A stretch of 64,000 bases of DNA from AP-15 sp035509615 (lineage in GTDB: Bacteria > Pseudomonadota > Alphaproteobacteria > ATCC43930 > CGMCC-115725), in contig DATJLK010000016.1 in assembly GCA_035509615.1 (NCBI GenBank), positions 1-64,000 of the forward strand. The letters run 5' to 3'. Both the position numbers and the translations under genes were made by a program. Shown piece by piece: positions 23,677-31,589 of the stretch (its first letter is position 1; each line of letters begins with the position of its first letter). The notes beneath the pieces were generated by a model. It ran no database searches and had not been told where the DNA came from. It saw only the letters and a list, made by a program, of their open reading frames with translations.

Positions 23677-24507
23677 ATGGCAAGGTGGGCGATCGACGAT
23701 ATCCCGTGGAGCCGGTTCGATCGGGCAAAGCTCGATCCCGACATCGTCAAAATCGTCAAGGCCGCCGCCCTGGTCGAAACCAATGGCAGCGCCTACGCCC
23801 ATCACCTCTGTCGGGTCTTCAACGAAGATCCCGAGTTTCAGGCGAGCGCCCGACGCTGGGGCGAGGAGGAAATCCAGCATGGCCGGGCGCTCGGACGCTG
23901 GGCCCAACTCGCCGACCCCGATTTCGATTTTAGCGCCGCCTTTGCGCGCTTTACCGAGAGTTTCCGGATCGATTTCGATCGCGACCGGTCGCGCCGCGGC
24001 TCGCGCGCCGGCGAAATGGTCGCCCGCTGCGTTGTCGAGAGTGCGACAAGCTCTTTTTACCAGGCGCTGCGCGACGCCGCCGAGGAACCGGTGCTGCGCG
24101 AAATCTGCCATCACATCGCCGCCGACGAGGCGCGGCACTACAAGCTCTTCTATCAGACCCTGACCCGCTATCTCAAAGCCGAGCGTATCGGGATGTGGCG
24201 CCGGCTTTGGGTGGCGTTGGCGCGGCTTGCCGAAGGTGAGGATGACGAACTCGCCTGCGCCTATCACGCCGCCAATGAAAGCAGCCGTCCTTACGATCAC
24301 CGACACTGTAGCCGCGCCTATGCGAGCCGCGCCTTTGCCGTCTATCGCAAGCGGCACGTCACCCGGTGTGTGCGCATGGTCTTTCGCGCCATTGGCCTTG
24401 CCGCCAACAGCCGCCTGTCGCGCGCTACCGGACACCTCGCCTGGACCGTGGTGCGCCGCCTTGCCGCCGACCCCAACGATGCCGCAATCCAGCAGTCTCC
24501 GCTGTGA
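23677..24507 (+). CDS. Ferritin-like di-iron protein of unknown substrate
   Basis: A 276-residue protein with the four-helix carboxylate di-iron pattern: Glu34 (VETNGSAYAHH), Glu65-x-x-His68 (EEIQHG), Glu121 (VESATSSFYQA) and Glu151-x-x-His154 (DEARHYKLFY). This is the ligand set of ferritin-like oxidases and acyl-ACP-desaturase relatives. The ~100 residues after the second ExxH are basic (RHVTRCVRMVFRAIGLAANSR) and may contact membrane or substrate. GGAGG precedes ATG 23677. No redox partner is adjacent. Oxygenase, desaturase or iron-handling roles are all possible. Confidence 0.75.
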   Translation: MARWAIDDIPWSRFDRAKLDPDIVKIVKAAALVETNGSAYAHHLCRVFNEDPEFQASARRWGEEEIQHGRALGRWAQLADPDFDFSAAFARFTESFRIDFDRDRSRRGSRAGEMVARCVVESATSSFYQALRDAAEEPVLREICHHIAADEARHYKLFYQTLTRYLKAERIGMWRRLWVALARLAEGEDDELACAYHAANESSRPYDHRHCSRAYASRAFAVYRKRHVTRCVRMVFRAIGLAANSRLSRATGHLAWTVVRRLAADPNDAAIQQSPL

Positions 24508-24707
24508 GGAGACCGGGATCGAGGATTTGCCCCAAGATTGCAGCATCGCCACCGCCGCCTGCCGTCCCGCCGCAGATCCGTGGCGGCTGATCCGCCGAGC
24601 CGGCGTCGGCTGCAGCGCAACGACCATGACGCAAACGGGGGCGACATTCGCCGGTCGCATGCTTATCTTTGAGAAGCGACACAGCGACCGTCGCAAGCGA
24701 GCCCAGA

Positions 24708-25700
24708 ATGATCGACCCGTTTGGACGCAAAATCACCTATCTACGCGTATCGGTCACCGACCGCTGCGATTTCCGCTGCGTCTATTGCATGGCGGAAGAG
24801 ATGCGGTTCCTGCCGAAAGCCGAACTGTTGACGCTCGAAGAGCTTGATCGGGTGTGCAGCGCTTTCATCAGACTTGGCGTCAGGAAACTGCGGTTGACCG
24901 GCGGTGAGCCATTGGTTCGTCGCGGCATCATGAGCCTGTTCCGGTCGCTTGGCCGCCACATCGAGAGCGGCGCGCTCGATGAGCTGACCCTGACCACCAA
25001 TGGCAGCCAGCTTGCCCGCCATGCCGCCGAGTTGCGCGCAGCCGGGGTCCGCCGCGTCAATGTCTCGCTCGATACCCTCGATCCGGCAAAATTCACCGAG
25101 ATCACCCGTCGCGGCGAACTCGACGTCGTGCTGAGCGGGCTCAAAGCGGCAAAAGCGGCGGGGCTCGCGGTCAAGATCAACACGGTGGCGCTGCGCGGTG
25201 TCAACGACGACGAATTCAACGATCTTGTCGCCTGGTGTGGCGATCAGGGTTTTGATCTCGTGTTCATCGAGGTCATGCCGATGGGCGATATCGGCGGCGA
25301 GAACCGCATCGAGCAGTATCTACCGCTGTCATTGGTCCGTGCCCGGCTCGAGCAGCGCTGGACTCTCGACGATACCGACTACCGCACCGGCGGGCCGGCC
25401 CGTTATGTCACGGTGCGTGAAACCGGGCATCGACTCGGGTTTATTACACCACTGACTCATAATTTCTGCGAGAGCTGCAATCGCGTGCGGCTGACCTGTA
25501 CCGGCACGCTATACATGTGTCTCGGTCAGGAGGACGCGGCCGATTTGCGTACCCCGCTGCGCCAGTCCGAGGGCGACGAGGTGCTGGCCGCGGCGATCGC
25601 CGAGGCGATCAGCCGAAAGCCGCGAGGCCATGATTTTATTATCGACCGTCGCCACAACCGTCCGGCTGTCGCTCGGCATATGAGCGTGACCGGCGGGTGA
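24708..25700 (+). CDS. moaA: GTP 3',8-cyclase
   Basis: First enzyme of molybdenum cofactor synthesis, a radical SAM protein of 330 residues from ATG 24708 (a TTG at 24669 is a weaker choice). The radical SAM cluster is DRCDFRCVYCM (CxxxCxxC), and the second cluster uses FCESCNRVRLTCTGTLYMC (CxxC with a later Cys). LTGGEPLVRRG and LTTNGSQL are SAM-binding motifs. The protein ends in Gly-Gly, the tail MoaA needs for activity. Its stop overlaps the GTG start of nadK by four bases. No other moa gene is in the window. Confidence 0.95.
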   Translation: MIDPFGRKITYLRVSVTDRCDFRCVYCMAEEMRFLPKAELLTLEELDRVCSAFIRLGVRKLRLTGGEPLVRRGIMSLFRSLGRHIESGALDELTLTTNGSQLARHAAELRAAGVRRVNVSLDTLDPAKFTEITRRGELDVVLSGLKAAKAAGLAVKINTVALRGVNDDEFNDLVAWCGDQGFDLVFIEVMPMGDIGGENRIEQYLPLSLVRARLEQRWTLDDTDYRTGGPARYVTVRETGHRLGFITPLTHNFCESCNRVRLTCTGTLYMCLGQEDAADLRTPLRQSEGDEVLAAAIAEAISRKPRGHDFIIDRRHNRPAVARHMSVTGG

Positions 25701-26485
25701 CGGCCGCTCTATCGCGCGACGCTCCTCCCCGAATTGCCGTCGTCGCTGCCGATACCGAGCCGGCGCAGGAGGCACTCGCCGAACTCCGCCGGCGCTACCG
25801 CTGTGTCGAACCCGAGCAGGCCGAGATCGTCCTGTCGCTCGGCGGCGACGGGTTCATGCTCGAGACCCTGCACCGCTTCTTGCCGCAACGTGTACCGATC
25901 TACGGCATGCATCGCGGCAGTGTCGGCTTTTTGATGAATCTCTACCGTCCGGAGGGGTTGTACGAACGGTTGGCCGAGGCGCAGCCGGTCGTGCTGCACC
26001 CGCTCGAAATGGTCGCGCGCGACGGCCGGGGTGATCGCCACCGGGCACTCGCTTTCAACGAGGTCTCGTTGTTGCGGGAGAGCCGTCAGGCGGCGAAGCT
26101 CAAAGTGACTGTCGACGGCGTCACCCGCATCGATGAACTGATGGCCGACGGCATTCTGGTCGCCACACCGGTTGGCAGCACCGCCTACAATTTATCGGCC
26201 CACGGACCGATCATTCCGCTCGGCGCCGGGATTCTGGCGCTGACGCCGATCAGCGCATTCCGGCCGCGGCGGTGGCGCGGCGCCTTGTTGCGCCACGAGG
26301 CGCAGGTGCGCATCGATGCGCTCGAAGCGGCAAAGCGCCCGGTGAGCGCGGTCGCGGATTTTACCGAGGCAAGGGATGTAGTCAGCGTCGAGATCCACGA
26401 AAATCGCGAGATCTCGATGACCCTGCTGTTCGACCACGAAGCCAACCTCGAAGAGCGGGTGTTCAAGGAACAGTTCGCGACCTGA
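25697..26485 (+). CDS. nadK: NAD kinase
   Basis: A 262-residue NAD kinase, phosphorylating NAD to NADP. It has LSLGGDGFMLETLH (GGDG catalytic loop), GMHRGSVGFLMN, FNEVSL, DGILVATPVGSTAYNLSAHGPI and a beta-rich C-terminus. The lengthy form with RxRxW-type insert (AFRPRRWRGALL) is the alphaproteobacterial type. The start is GTG 25697, inside the moaA stop (GTGA), so translation is coupled to moaA. Confidence 0.94.
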   Translation: MTAALSRDAPPRIAVVAADTEPAQEALAELRRRYRCVEPEQAEIVLSLGGDGFMLETLHRFLPQRVPIYGMHRGSVGFLMNLYRPEGLYERLAEAQPVVLHPLEMVARDGRGDRHRALAFNEVSLLRESRQAAKLKVTVDGVTRIDELMADGILVATPVGSTAYNLSAHGPIIPLGAGILALTPISAFRPRRWRGALLRHEAQVRIDALEAAKRPVSAVADFTEARDVVSVEIHENREISMTLLFDHEANLEERVFKEQFAT

Positions 26486-26641
26486 CCGGCCCGCCGGCTC
26501 ACCTCGGTAAATTGAGCCGTCGGGGAACCGTCATCCCGAACGGGTGATGCGATCGCCCTTTGACAGCGGGTGCGTAAGGAGCGGTTCGCGAGCCGAGCCC
26601 TCTGGCAACGGCGGTTCGAGAGCCCGGCGCTCGCTGACGGT

Positions 26642-28378
26642 TCAAATCGATGCTTCGAGGGGTGGCGCTGCCGCGGCCGCCTTGCCGGCGATATAGCCCT
26701 GACAAGTCGCGCGGGCGAGCCCATGCTGGCTGAAGCCGCCGGCCGATTCACCACCACAATAGAGGCCGGGGATGAGCGCACCGTTCATGTCGATGACCTG
26801 GCAACCCGCATTGATGCGCAATCCGGCGCGGGTGTCGTGCACGACCGGTGTCGCCCACGCCGCATAGAATGGCGGAGTGGCGATTTTGTACATCGGCTGC
26901 GGCTTGCCGAAATCCTCGTCAACGCCGGAATCGACAAAGGAATTGTAACGCGCCACGGTTGTCTCGAGATTCGCGGGCGGCATCGGCTGGCGCTGATATC
27001 GCATGACGATCTTCTCGGCGAGGTCGGCCAAGCGATTGGCGCTGAAAAAGAAGCCGGCGGCGAGGTCGACATGTGGCGGGGTCGGCCGCCAATTTTCGCG
27101 TGCGACGGCCTCGCTGTCGAAAATCGCCCAGATCGGTCCGCCGCCATTATGCCCGTCATCGATCCCGGCGAGCGCTGCATTCAAGAAATTGTTGGGGTCG
27201 TATTTAAGGTTTTTCGCATTGAGATAGCTGCCCGGAACATAGGGATCGAGCGAGTTGTAGTTGTTGGCGATGAATTGTCCGCCGGTCTCGTCATAAAATC
27301 GTCGGCCGAGCATGTTGACCAGGATGACATTCTGCCAATTCGCGACCCGCAGCCCGGTGGCGCGTGCGCGATCGAACACGCGACTGCCCGGCATCCATTG
27401 CAGATTCCGGTAATTGTATTGGCACCCGATCGAGCCGGGCTTGGTCACATTCGCACCGAATTCACCGGTCTGGTTGTAAAGACCCCACAACGCCGCCCCG
27501 ATCGCCATCGCCGCCAACTCGCCGCTGGCATCCTGGTCAGACCACGGCATGCCGGCCAGACCGCAATATTCTTCGGTCAGGCGCGGGTCGAACATGCGCC
27601 GGAAGTTGACATTGCCGGTCGAACCGCCGGTGCCGATGATGACAGCCTTGCGCGCGCGGATATCCAGCTTTGCACCCTTGTGATCGACCGCGATGCCGAG
27701 CACCGGTCCGGCATCTGGCGCCTGCCGATGGATCCGGGTCATGCGGTGTTCGAGCAGGATCTCGACCCCCGCTTTCTTGGCGGCGACTTCGAGCGGCCGC
27801 ATCAAACCATTGCCGGAGGAACGGGTCTTTTGGACGCTCGGATCGGCCGGCATGCCGGTCTGCACCATTGGCCAGTCCATCACCGCACAATGCATTTCGC
27901 GCGGCACCGAGTTGCCGACGGAGGTGCCGCCCAGCGCATCCGGCGCCTTGTCGACAAACACAACGCCATGCGCGACCAGCCATTCAAAGGTATCGACGCT
28001 GTTATCTGCAAATGCGCGAATGATTTCGCGGTCGTTATAGCGGTAATCGGGAAAGCCGTTGGGACCGACCACCGACCAGTCGGTCAGGTCGCGGAACAAA
28101 AGATCCGGGGAATCCTCGATGCCGTATTGCTGTTGCACCCTGGTGCCGCCGCCAAGCGGGACATTGCCGCCGCTGGCAATGGCATGGCCGCCGATATCCG
28201 GTTCGGCCTCGACCAGGATCACCGAGCACCCGGCCTCGCGCGCGACGATGGCGGCGGGAAGTCCGGTCGCACCGGCACCGATCACGATGACATCGGCCTC
28301 ACGGTCCCAGCCGCGTGGAAGTTGCGTCTCCTGCGCATCCGCCGATACCGACCGGCCCAATCCATCTCGCATGCTCAT
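26642..28378 (-). CDS. FAD-dependent oxidoreductase, fumarate reductase/3-ketosteroid dehydrogenase type
   Basis: A 578-residue flavoprotein of the FRD/SDH flavoprotein and 3-oxosteroid dehydrogenase superfamily. The FAD site is DVIVIGAGATGLPAAIVA with VEAEPDIGGHAIASGG, and the C-terminal FAD motif is IPGLYCGGESAGGFSQHG. The middle cap domain contains GTGGSTGNVNFRRMF. No signal peptide is present, so it is probably cytoplasmic. Members act on steroids, fumarate-like acids or unsaturated ketones; residues are not diagnostic here. It is a lone gene, divergent from the AlkB-like gene. Confidence 0.85.
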   Translation of the reverse strand: MSMRDGLGRSVSADAQETQLPRGWDREADVIVIGAGATGLPAAIVAREAGCSVILVEAEPDIGGHAIASGGNVPLGGGTRVQQQYGIEDSPDLLFRDLTDWSVVGPNGFPDYRYNDREIIRAFADNSVDTFEWLVAHGVVFVDKAPDALGGTSVGNSVPREMHCAVMDWPMVQTGMPADPSVQKTRSSGNGLMRPLEVAAKKAGVEILLEHRMTRIHRQAPDAGPVLGIAVDHKGAKLDIRARKAVIIGTGGSTGNVNFRRMFDPRLTEEYCGLAGMPWSDQDASGELAAMAIGAALWGLYNQTGEFGANVTKPGSIGCQYNYRNLQWMPGSRVFDRARATGLRVANWQNVILVNMLGRRFYDETGGQFIANNYNSLDPYVPGSYLNAKNLKYDPNNFLNAALAGIDDGHNGGGPIWAIFDSEAVARENWRPTPPHVDLAAGFFFSANRLADLAEKIVMRYQRQPMPPANLETTVARYNSFVDSGVDEDFGKPQPMYKIATPPFYAAWATPVVHDTRAGLRINAGCQVIDMNGALIPGLYCGGESAGGFSQHGLARATCQGYIAGKAAAAAPPLEASI

Positions 28379-28638
28379 CCCCTTGCTGTCCCGGCGCTGC
28401 TCGGTGCCGCATTGCGCGGTTTGCCATCGAAGAGAATCTCACCCCCGGAGACTCGCGCATCAAGCGCAGGCAAGCCTATGTCAGTTCGATCAAGCGCCTC
28501 AAGGCAATCTGCTAAAAGCAAGACCGGTCATGCCACCCGACCATGCAAGCGCGGGTGCGTCGGCGCGGCGCCACATCCCTGCCCTTCTCAAGGCTTCCCG
28601 CGCCGCCACATAAAGGCTGCGCGATACCGGTTTCCCAA

Positions 28639-29277
28639 ATGAGACTCAGCCCTGAACACTCCGATCTGTTTGATCAGCCAAGCCTTCCGGGGCTGTCCCA
28701 GCTGGCGGAGATCGTGACGCCGCAGGAGGAGCGGAGCTTGATCGCGTCGATCGACGCGGCGGAGCTTTCACCGTTCCGTTTTCATGGCTGGCTCGGCAAG
28801 CGGCTGACCATCTCCTATGGCTGGCGCTATGACTTTGACGATGCCAGCTTCGCGCCGACCCAATCCATTCCCGGCTGGCTATTGCCGCTACGGGCGAAGG
28901 CGGCAGACTTCGCCGGCTTGTCGCCGGAAGAATTCGTGCAGGCCCTGCTGATCCGGTACGATCCTGGCGCCGGTATCGGATGGCACCGGGACCGACCGGT
29001 GTTCGAGCATGTCATCGGCATCTCGCTTGGGGCGCCGGCGACGATGCGGTTCAGGCGGCGCCGGCCCGGCGGTTTCGATCGCGCCTGCGCATTCCTGGTG
29101 CCGCGGTCGATCTATCACCTCTCAGGTGCAGCGCGCCGTGAATGGGAGCACAGCATAGCGCCGATGGAAGCGACCCGCTGGTCGGTGACCTTTCGCAGCC
29201 TGTCGGAGAAGGGGCGCGCGCTGGCGACCCGCGCGCTCGACGGCCAGCGCGAAGACGGTCATCGTCGCCGAGCGTGA
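28639..29277 (+). CDS. AlkB-like 2-oxoglutarate Fe(II) oxygenase
   Basis: From ATG 28639 it is a 212-residue AlkB-family protein, likely to remove alkyl groups from nucleic acid bases by oxidation. The metal triad is His116 and Asp118 (GIGWHRDRPVF) and His171 (REWEHSI); Arg180 and Arg186 in ATRWSVTFRSL fit the 2-oxoglutarate-binding RxxxxxR motif. The fold-typical ALLIRYDPGAGIGWH is intact. The sequence resembles the type B/ALKBH8-like short AlkBs common in Alphaproteobacteria. It is transcribed alone; no ada gene is adjacent. Confidence 0.88.
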   Translation: MRLSPEHSDLFDQPSLPGLSQLAEIVTPQEERSLIASIDAAELSPFRFHGWLGKRLTISYGWRYDFDDASFAPTQSIPGWLLPLRAKAADFAGLSPEEFVQALLIRYDPGAGIGWHRDRPVFEHVIGISLGAPATMRFRRRRPGGFDRACAFLVPRSIYHLSGAARREWEHSIAPMEATRWSVTFRSLSEKGRALATRALDGQREDGHRRRA

Positions 29278-29587
29278 GATGCCGTCGCGGGTCGCTCTGT
29301 TTGATCGCCCTGCCCGCTCGGCAGCCCTGTTGGGCCTGAAAAGCAGCGCAAAGCGGCGGGAAACAAGAACAAGAACTGGTTCAGATATAGGATATGGCAA
29401 CCCATTCCCGGCGAAAAGCCGCGCTTACCCCTCTGGGCGCCCGGTAGCGGATCGATGGATGCCAGCCTCCGCCGGGAGCGCCTGCACCGGCGCTCCCGCC
29501 GCGCCCTCATCCAGTCTGGCACGGGCCGCGGGCAGGCCGGCCGCTCTGACCGATCGGCAACTCGACCGTCGCCGATCTTCGCGACAC
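29278..29587. other. Convergent intergenic region with a perfect hairpin
   Basis: 310 bases between the AlkB-like gene and the DUF6295-like gene, which face each other. Apart from the 10-base-pair hairpin at 29473-29498 I see no gene or site. Confidence 0.5.
29473..29498. terminator. Perfect 10-bp hairpin between convergent genes
   Basis: CGGGAGCGCC (29473-29482) and GGCGCTCCCG (29489-29498) pair fully around the loop TGCACC. It lacks a T-run but lies between two facing genes, where it could end transcription from both or be a member of a repeat family. Confidence 0.45.
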
Positions 29588-29866
29588 TCAGGTGTTGCGC
29601 AGCCGATGGCTTTCCTCGATCTCGGCTGCGGCGATCGCCCGCGCCAGTGCCGCACTCAGCTCTTTGGCCGAATCCAATGTCAGCTCGACCGCGACCCGCG
29701 CGCCCGGTCCGAGCGCACGGTTCACAAAGTCGATGGTGATGGCTTCTTCGAGCAGCGCGTGATGCGGATGGTCATAAGACACCACGGCGTGGGTCAAATC
29801 GAACCACCCGTCATCGCGTTTGCCGGCGCCGTCGGCGCCGACGACCTCAACGATCGAGGTGCACAT
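29588..29866 (-). CDS. DUF6295-like small protein
   Basis: A 92-residue protein, MCTSIVEVVGADGAGKRDDG at the N-terminus, then WFDLTHAVVSYDHPHHA and IDFVNRALGPGARVAVELTL. The pattern agrees with my recollection of DUF6295, a family of unknown function with a conserved His-rich centre. It lies 26 bases after the dienelactone hydrolase-like gene on the same strand, so the two are probably co-transcribed and may act on the same compound. Function is unknown. Confidence 0.6.
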   Translation of the reverse strand: MCTSIVEVVGADGAGKRDDGWFDLTHAVVSYDHPHHALLEEAITIDFVNRALGPGARVAVELTLDSAKELSAALARAIAAAEIEESHRLRNT

Positions 29867-29892
29867 ATCAGTTGTCGTAACGCCGGACGGGA

Positions 29893-30639
29893 TTACGCGG
29901 CCAGGTGCTTGTGCAGAAACGCGAAGACTTTCTGCCAGCCATCGAGCGCCTGCTCGATGCGGTAATTCGGCCGGTCATAGTAGAAAAAACCGTGCCCGGC
30001 GCCGTCGTAGCGGTGAAACTCGTACTGCTTGCCGTGCTTTTTGAGCTCGGCCTCGTGCTGGTCGACCTGCTCCGGGGTTGGCGCGCGATCCTCATTGCCG
30101 AACAAACCGAGCAGCGGGCATGAGAGATCTTTGGTGAATTCGATCGGCGCGGTCGGCTGCTTTGGGTTCAGCTCCTCACGGCTCATCACGACCCGGCCGC
30201 CCCAGAGTTCGCAGGCCGCGTTGATGCTCTTGGTGTGGCAGGCATACAAGAAAGTCTGCCGCCCGCCCGAGCAGGTGCCGAACACGCCGACTTTCCCATT
30301 GAGCCAGGGCTGAGCGCGCAGCCATTGCACAGCCCCTTCGGTATCGCCGATGACCTGGGCGTCGGGAACACCGCCCTCGGCGCGGACCTTGGCGGCGACA
30401 TCGTCGGCTTTGCCTTCGCCGGCTCGGTGGTAGAGGTTATGGCTGATCGTCGCATAGCCATGATGCGCGAATTTGCGGGTCGTCTCGCGATACCACTCAT
30501 CCCAGCCGGGCGCGTGGTGCAGCAGCACCATTCCCGGGAACGGGCCCGGCCCCAACGGCCGCGCTACATAGGCCGAGATCGTCTCGTTCTTGTCGCCTTT
30601 GATCCCAATAGTTTCCGCAATCATGCCTTCATAGGCCAT
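29893..30639 (-). CDS. Dienelactone hydrolase family protein
   Basis: A 248-residue alpha/beta hydrolase. The nucleophile elbow is GTCSGG with Cys123 as in dienelactone hydrolases; Asp184 (GNEDRAP) and His216 (GAGHGFF) complete the triad. LLHHAPGWDEWYRETTRKFA is the usual N-terminal oxyanion strand region. The family opens lactones and related esters, often from aromatic breakdown, but no aromatic pathway lies here. GAGGGGAG precedes ATG 30639. A DUF6295-like gene follows after 26 bases. Confidence 0.88.
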   Translation of the reverse strand: MAYEGMIAETIGIKGDKNETISAYVARPLGPGPFPGMVLLHHAPGWDEWYRETTRKFAHHGYATISHNLYHRAGEGKADDVAAKVRAEGGVPDAQVIGDTEGAVQWLRAQPWLNGKVGVFGTCSGGRQTFLYACHTKSINAACELWGGRVVMSREELNPKQPTAPIEFTKDLSCPLLGLFGNEDRAPTPEQVDQHEAELKKHGKQYEFHRYDGAGHGFFYYDRPNYRIEQALDGWQKVFAFLHKHLAA

Positions 30640-30856
30640 CGGTCGCTCCCCTCATAAAAAAAACCATAGCGGCTGCTTCAGCATCAAGCCGGCGGAGAGC
30701 CTAACACATTTTGGGCCGACAACCCCAGCCTCGCCATACGGGCTCGGCAGATGCCGATGCCGGACCGCGCCGCGACTGGCGGAGAGCGATGCGGCTTGTC
30801 CTGAGCGGCTCTATTTTAGTTAAAATCGTGGGGTTTTGCGCAACAGGAGCGTTCTC

Positions 30857-31384
30857 GTGGCAGAGAATACCAACGACAACCGGACGCTCGACCAGCGGCT
30901 ACGCCTGATCGAGGATCGCTTTGAGATCTATGACCTGATTGCCAGCCATCCGCCGAGTGCGGATACCGGCGCCGGCGATTATACCGCCTCGGTCTGGACC
31001 GAGGACGGCGTCTTTGACCGCGGCGCCGAATTCCCGCGGCCGACCGGGCGGGCGGCGATTGCCGGCGGGTCGTCGAGCCCCGAACACCACCGTGCGATCG
31101 AGCAGGGGATCGCGCATTTTGCCGGGCTGCCTTACGTCCGGATCGCCGGCGATACGGCGATTGCGATCTCCTATCTGCAGATCCTGGTGCCGGACTGCGT
31201 CGGTCCATTCTTCGATGTCCCCAATCACGGCTCCTCGCGCGGTTTTCACGTGCATCGGGTGTCGGCCAATCGGTGGGAGTTTGTCCGCACCGACGAAGGC
31301 TGGAAGATCAAACGGCGGACTTTGCGCCCGCTGGACGGCACCCAGCCGGCGCGTGACATCCTGCGCACGGCGCTGGAGCCGTAA
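30857..31384 (+). CDS. SnoaL/NTF2-like protein
   Basis: A 175-residue protein with the NTF2-like cone fold: helix LDQRLRLIEDRFEIYDLIA, then YTASVWTEDGVFDRG, a strand HRVSANRWEFVRTDEGWKIKRRTLRPL near the end. Members are isomerases, dehydratases or small-ligand binders. The start is GTG 30857, because AGGAG lies seven bases before it. It is a single gene, divergent from the dienelactone hydrolase-like gene. The substrate is not known. Confidence 0.8.
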   Translation: MAENTNDNRTLDQRLRLIEDRFEIYDLIASHPPSADTGAGDYTASVWTEDGVFDRGAEFPRPTGRAAIAGGSSSPEHHRAIEQGIAHFAGLPYVRIAGDTAIAISYLQILVPDCVGPFFDVPNHGSSRGFHVHRVSANRWEFVRTDEGWKIKRRTLRPLDGTQPARDILRTALEP

Positions 31385-31589
31385 ACGCGCTCGACAACAA
31401 CGCCGATACCCGATGGTCGGAAACCGGCGGCTGGTCCGTCGCGGCATCGCCTCGGGCTTGGTGCGTCTTTCGCCCTCGGAGTTATAAAAGACCCGGGCGC
31501 TGGCAAAACCGCTGTACCGACCGATCGAGCCAGACTACCGAGCGCCATGCCCCGCCGCGATCCGGGTGCTGCATGCGGCCACCCAAACT

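Noticed and set aside
23587..24696. 369-codon minus-strand frame over the ferritin-like gene
   Set aside because: No recognisable motifs, while the plus strand has a complete di-iron ligand set and a ribosome site.
26638..26660. GGTTCAAATC resembling a tRNA T-loop
   Set aside because: No matching acceptor, D or anticodon stems around it, and it overlaps the end of the FAD oxidoreductase gene.
26570..28642. 690-codon plus-strand frame antisense to the FAD oxidoreductase
   Set aside because: The minus strand has intact FAD-binding motifs; the plus-strand product has no family features.
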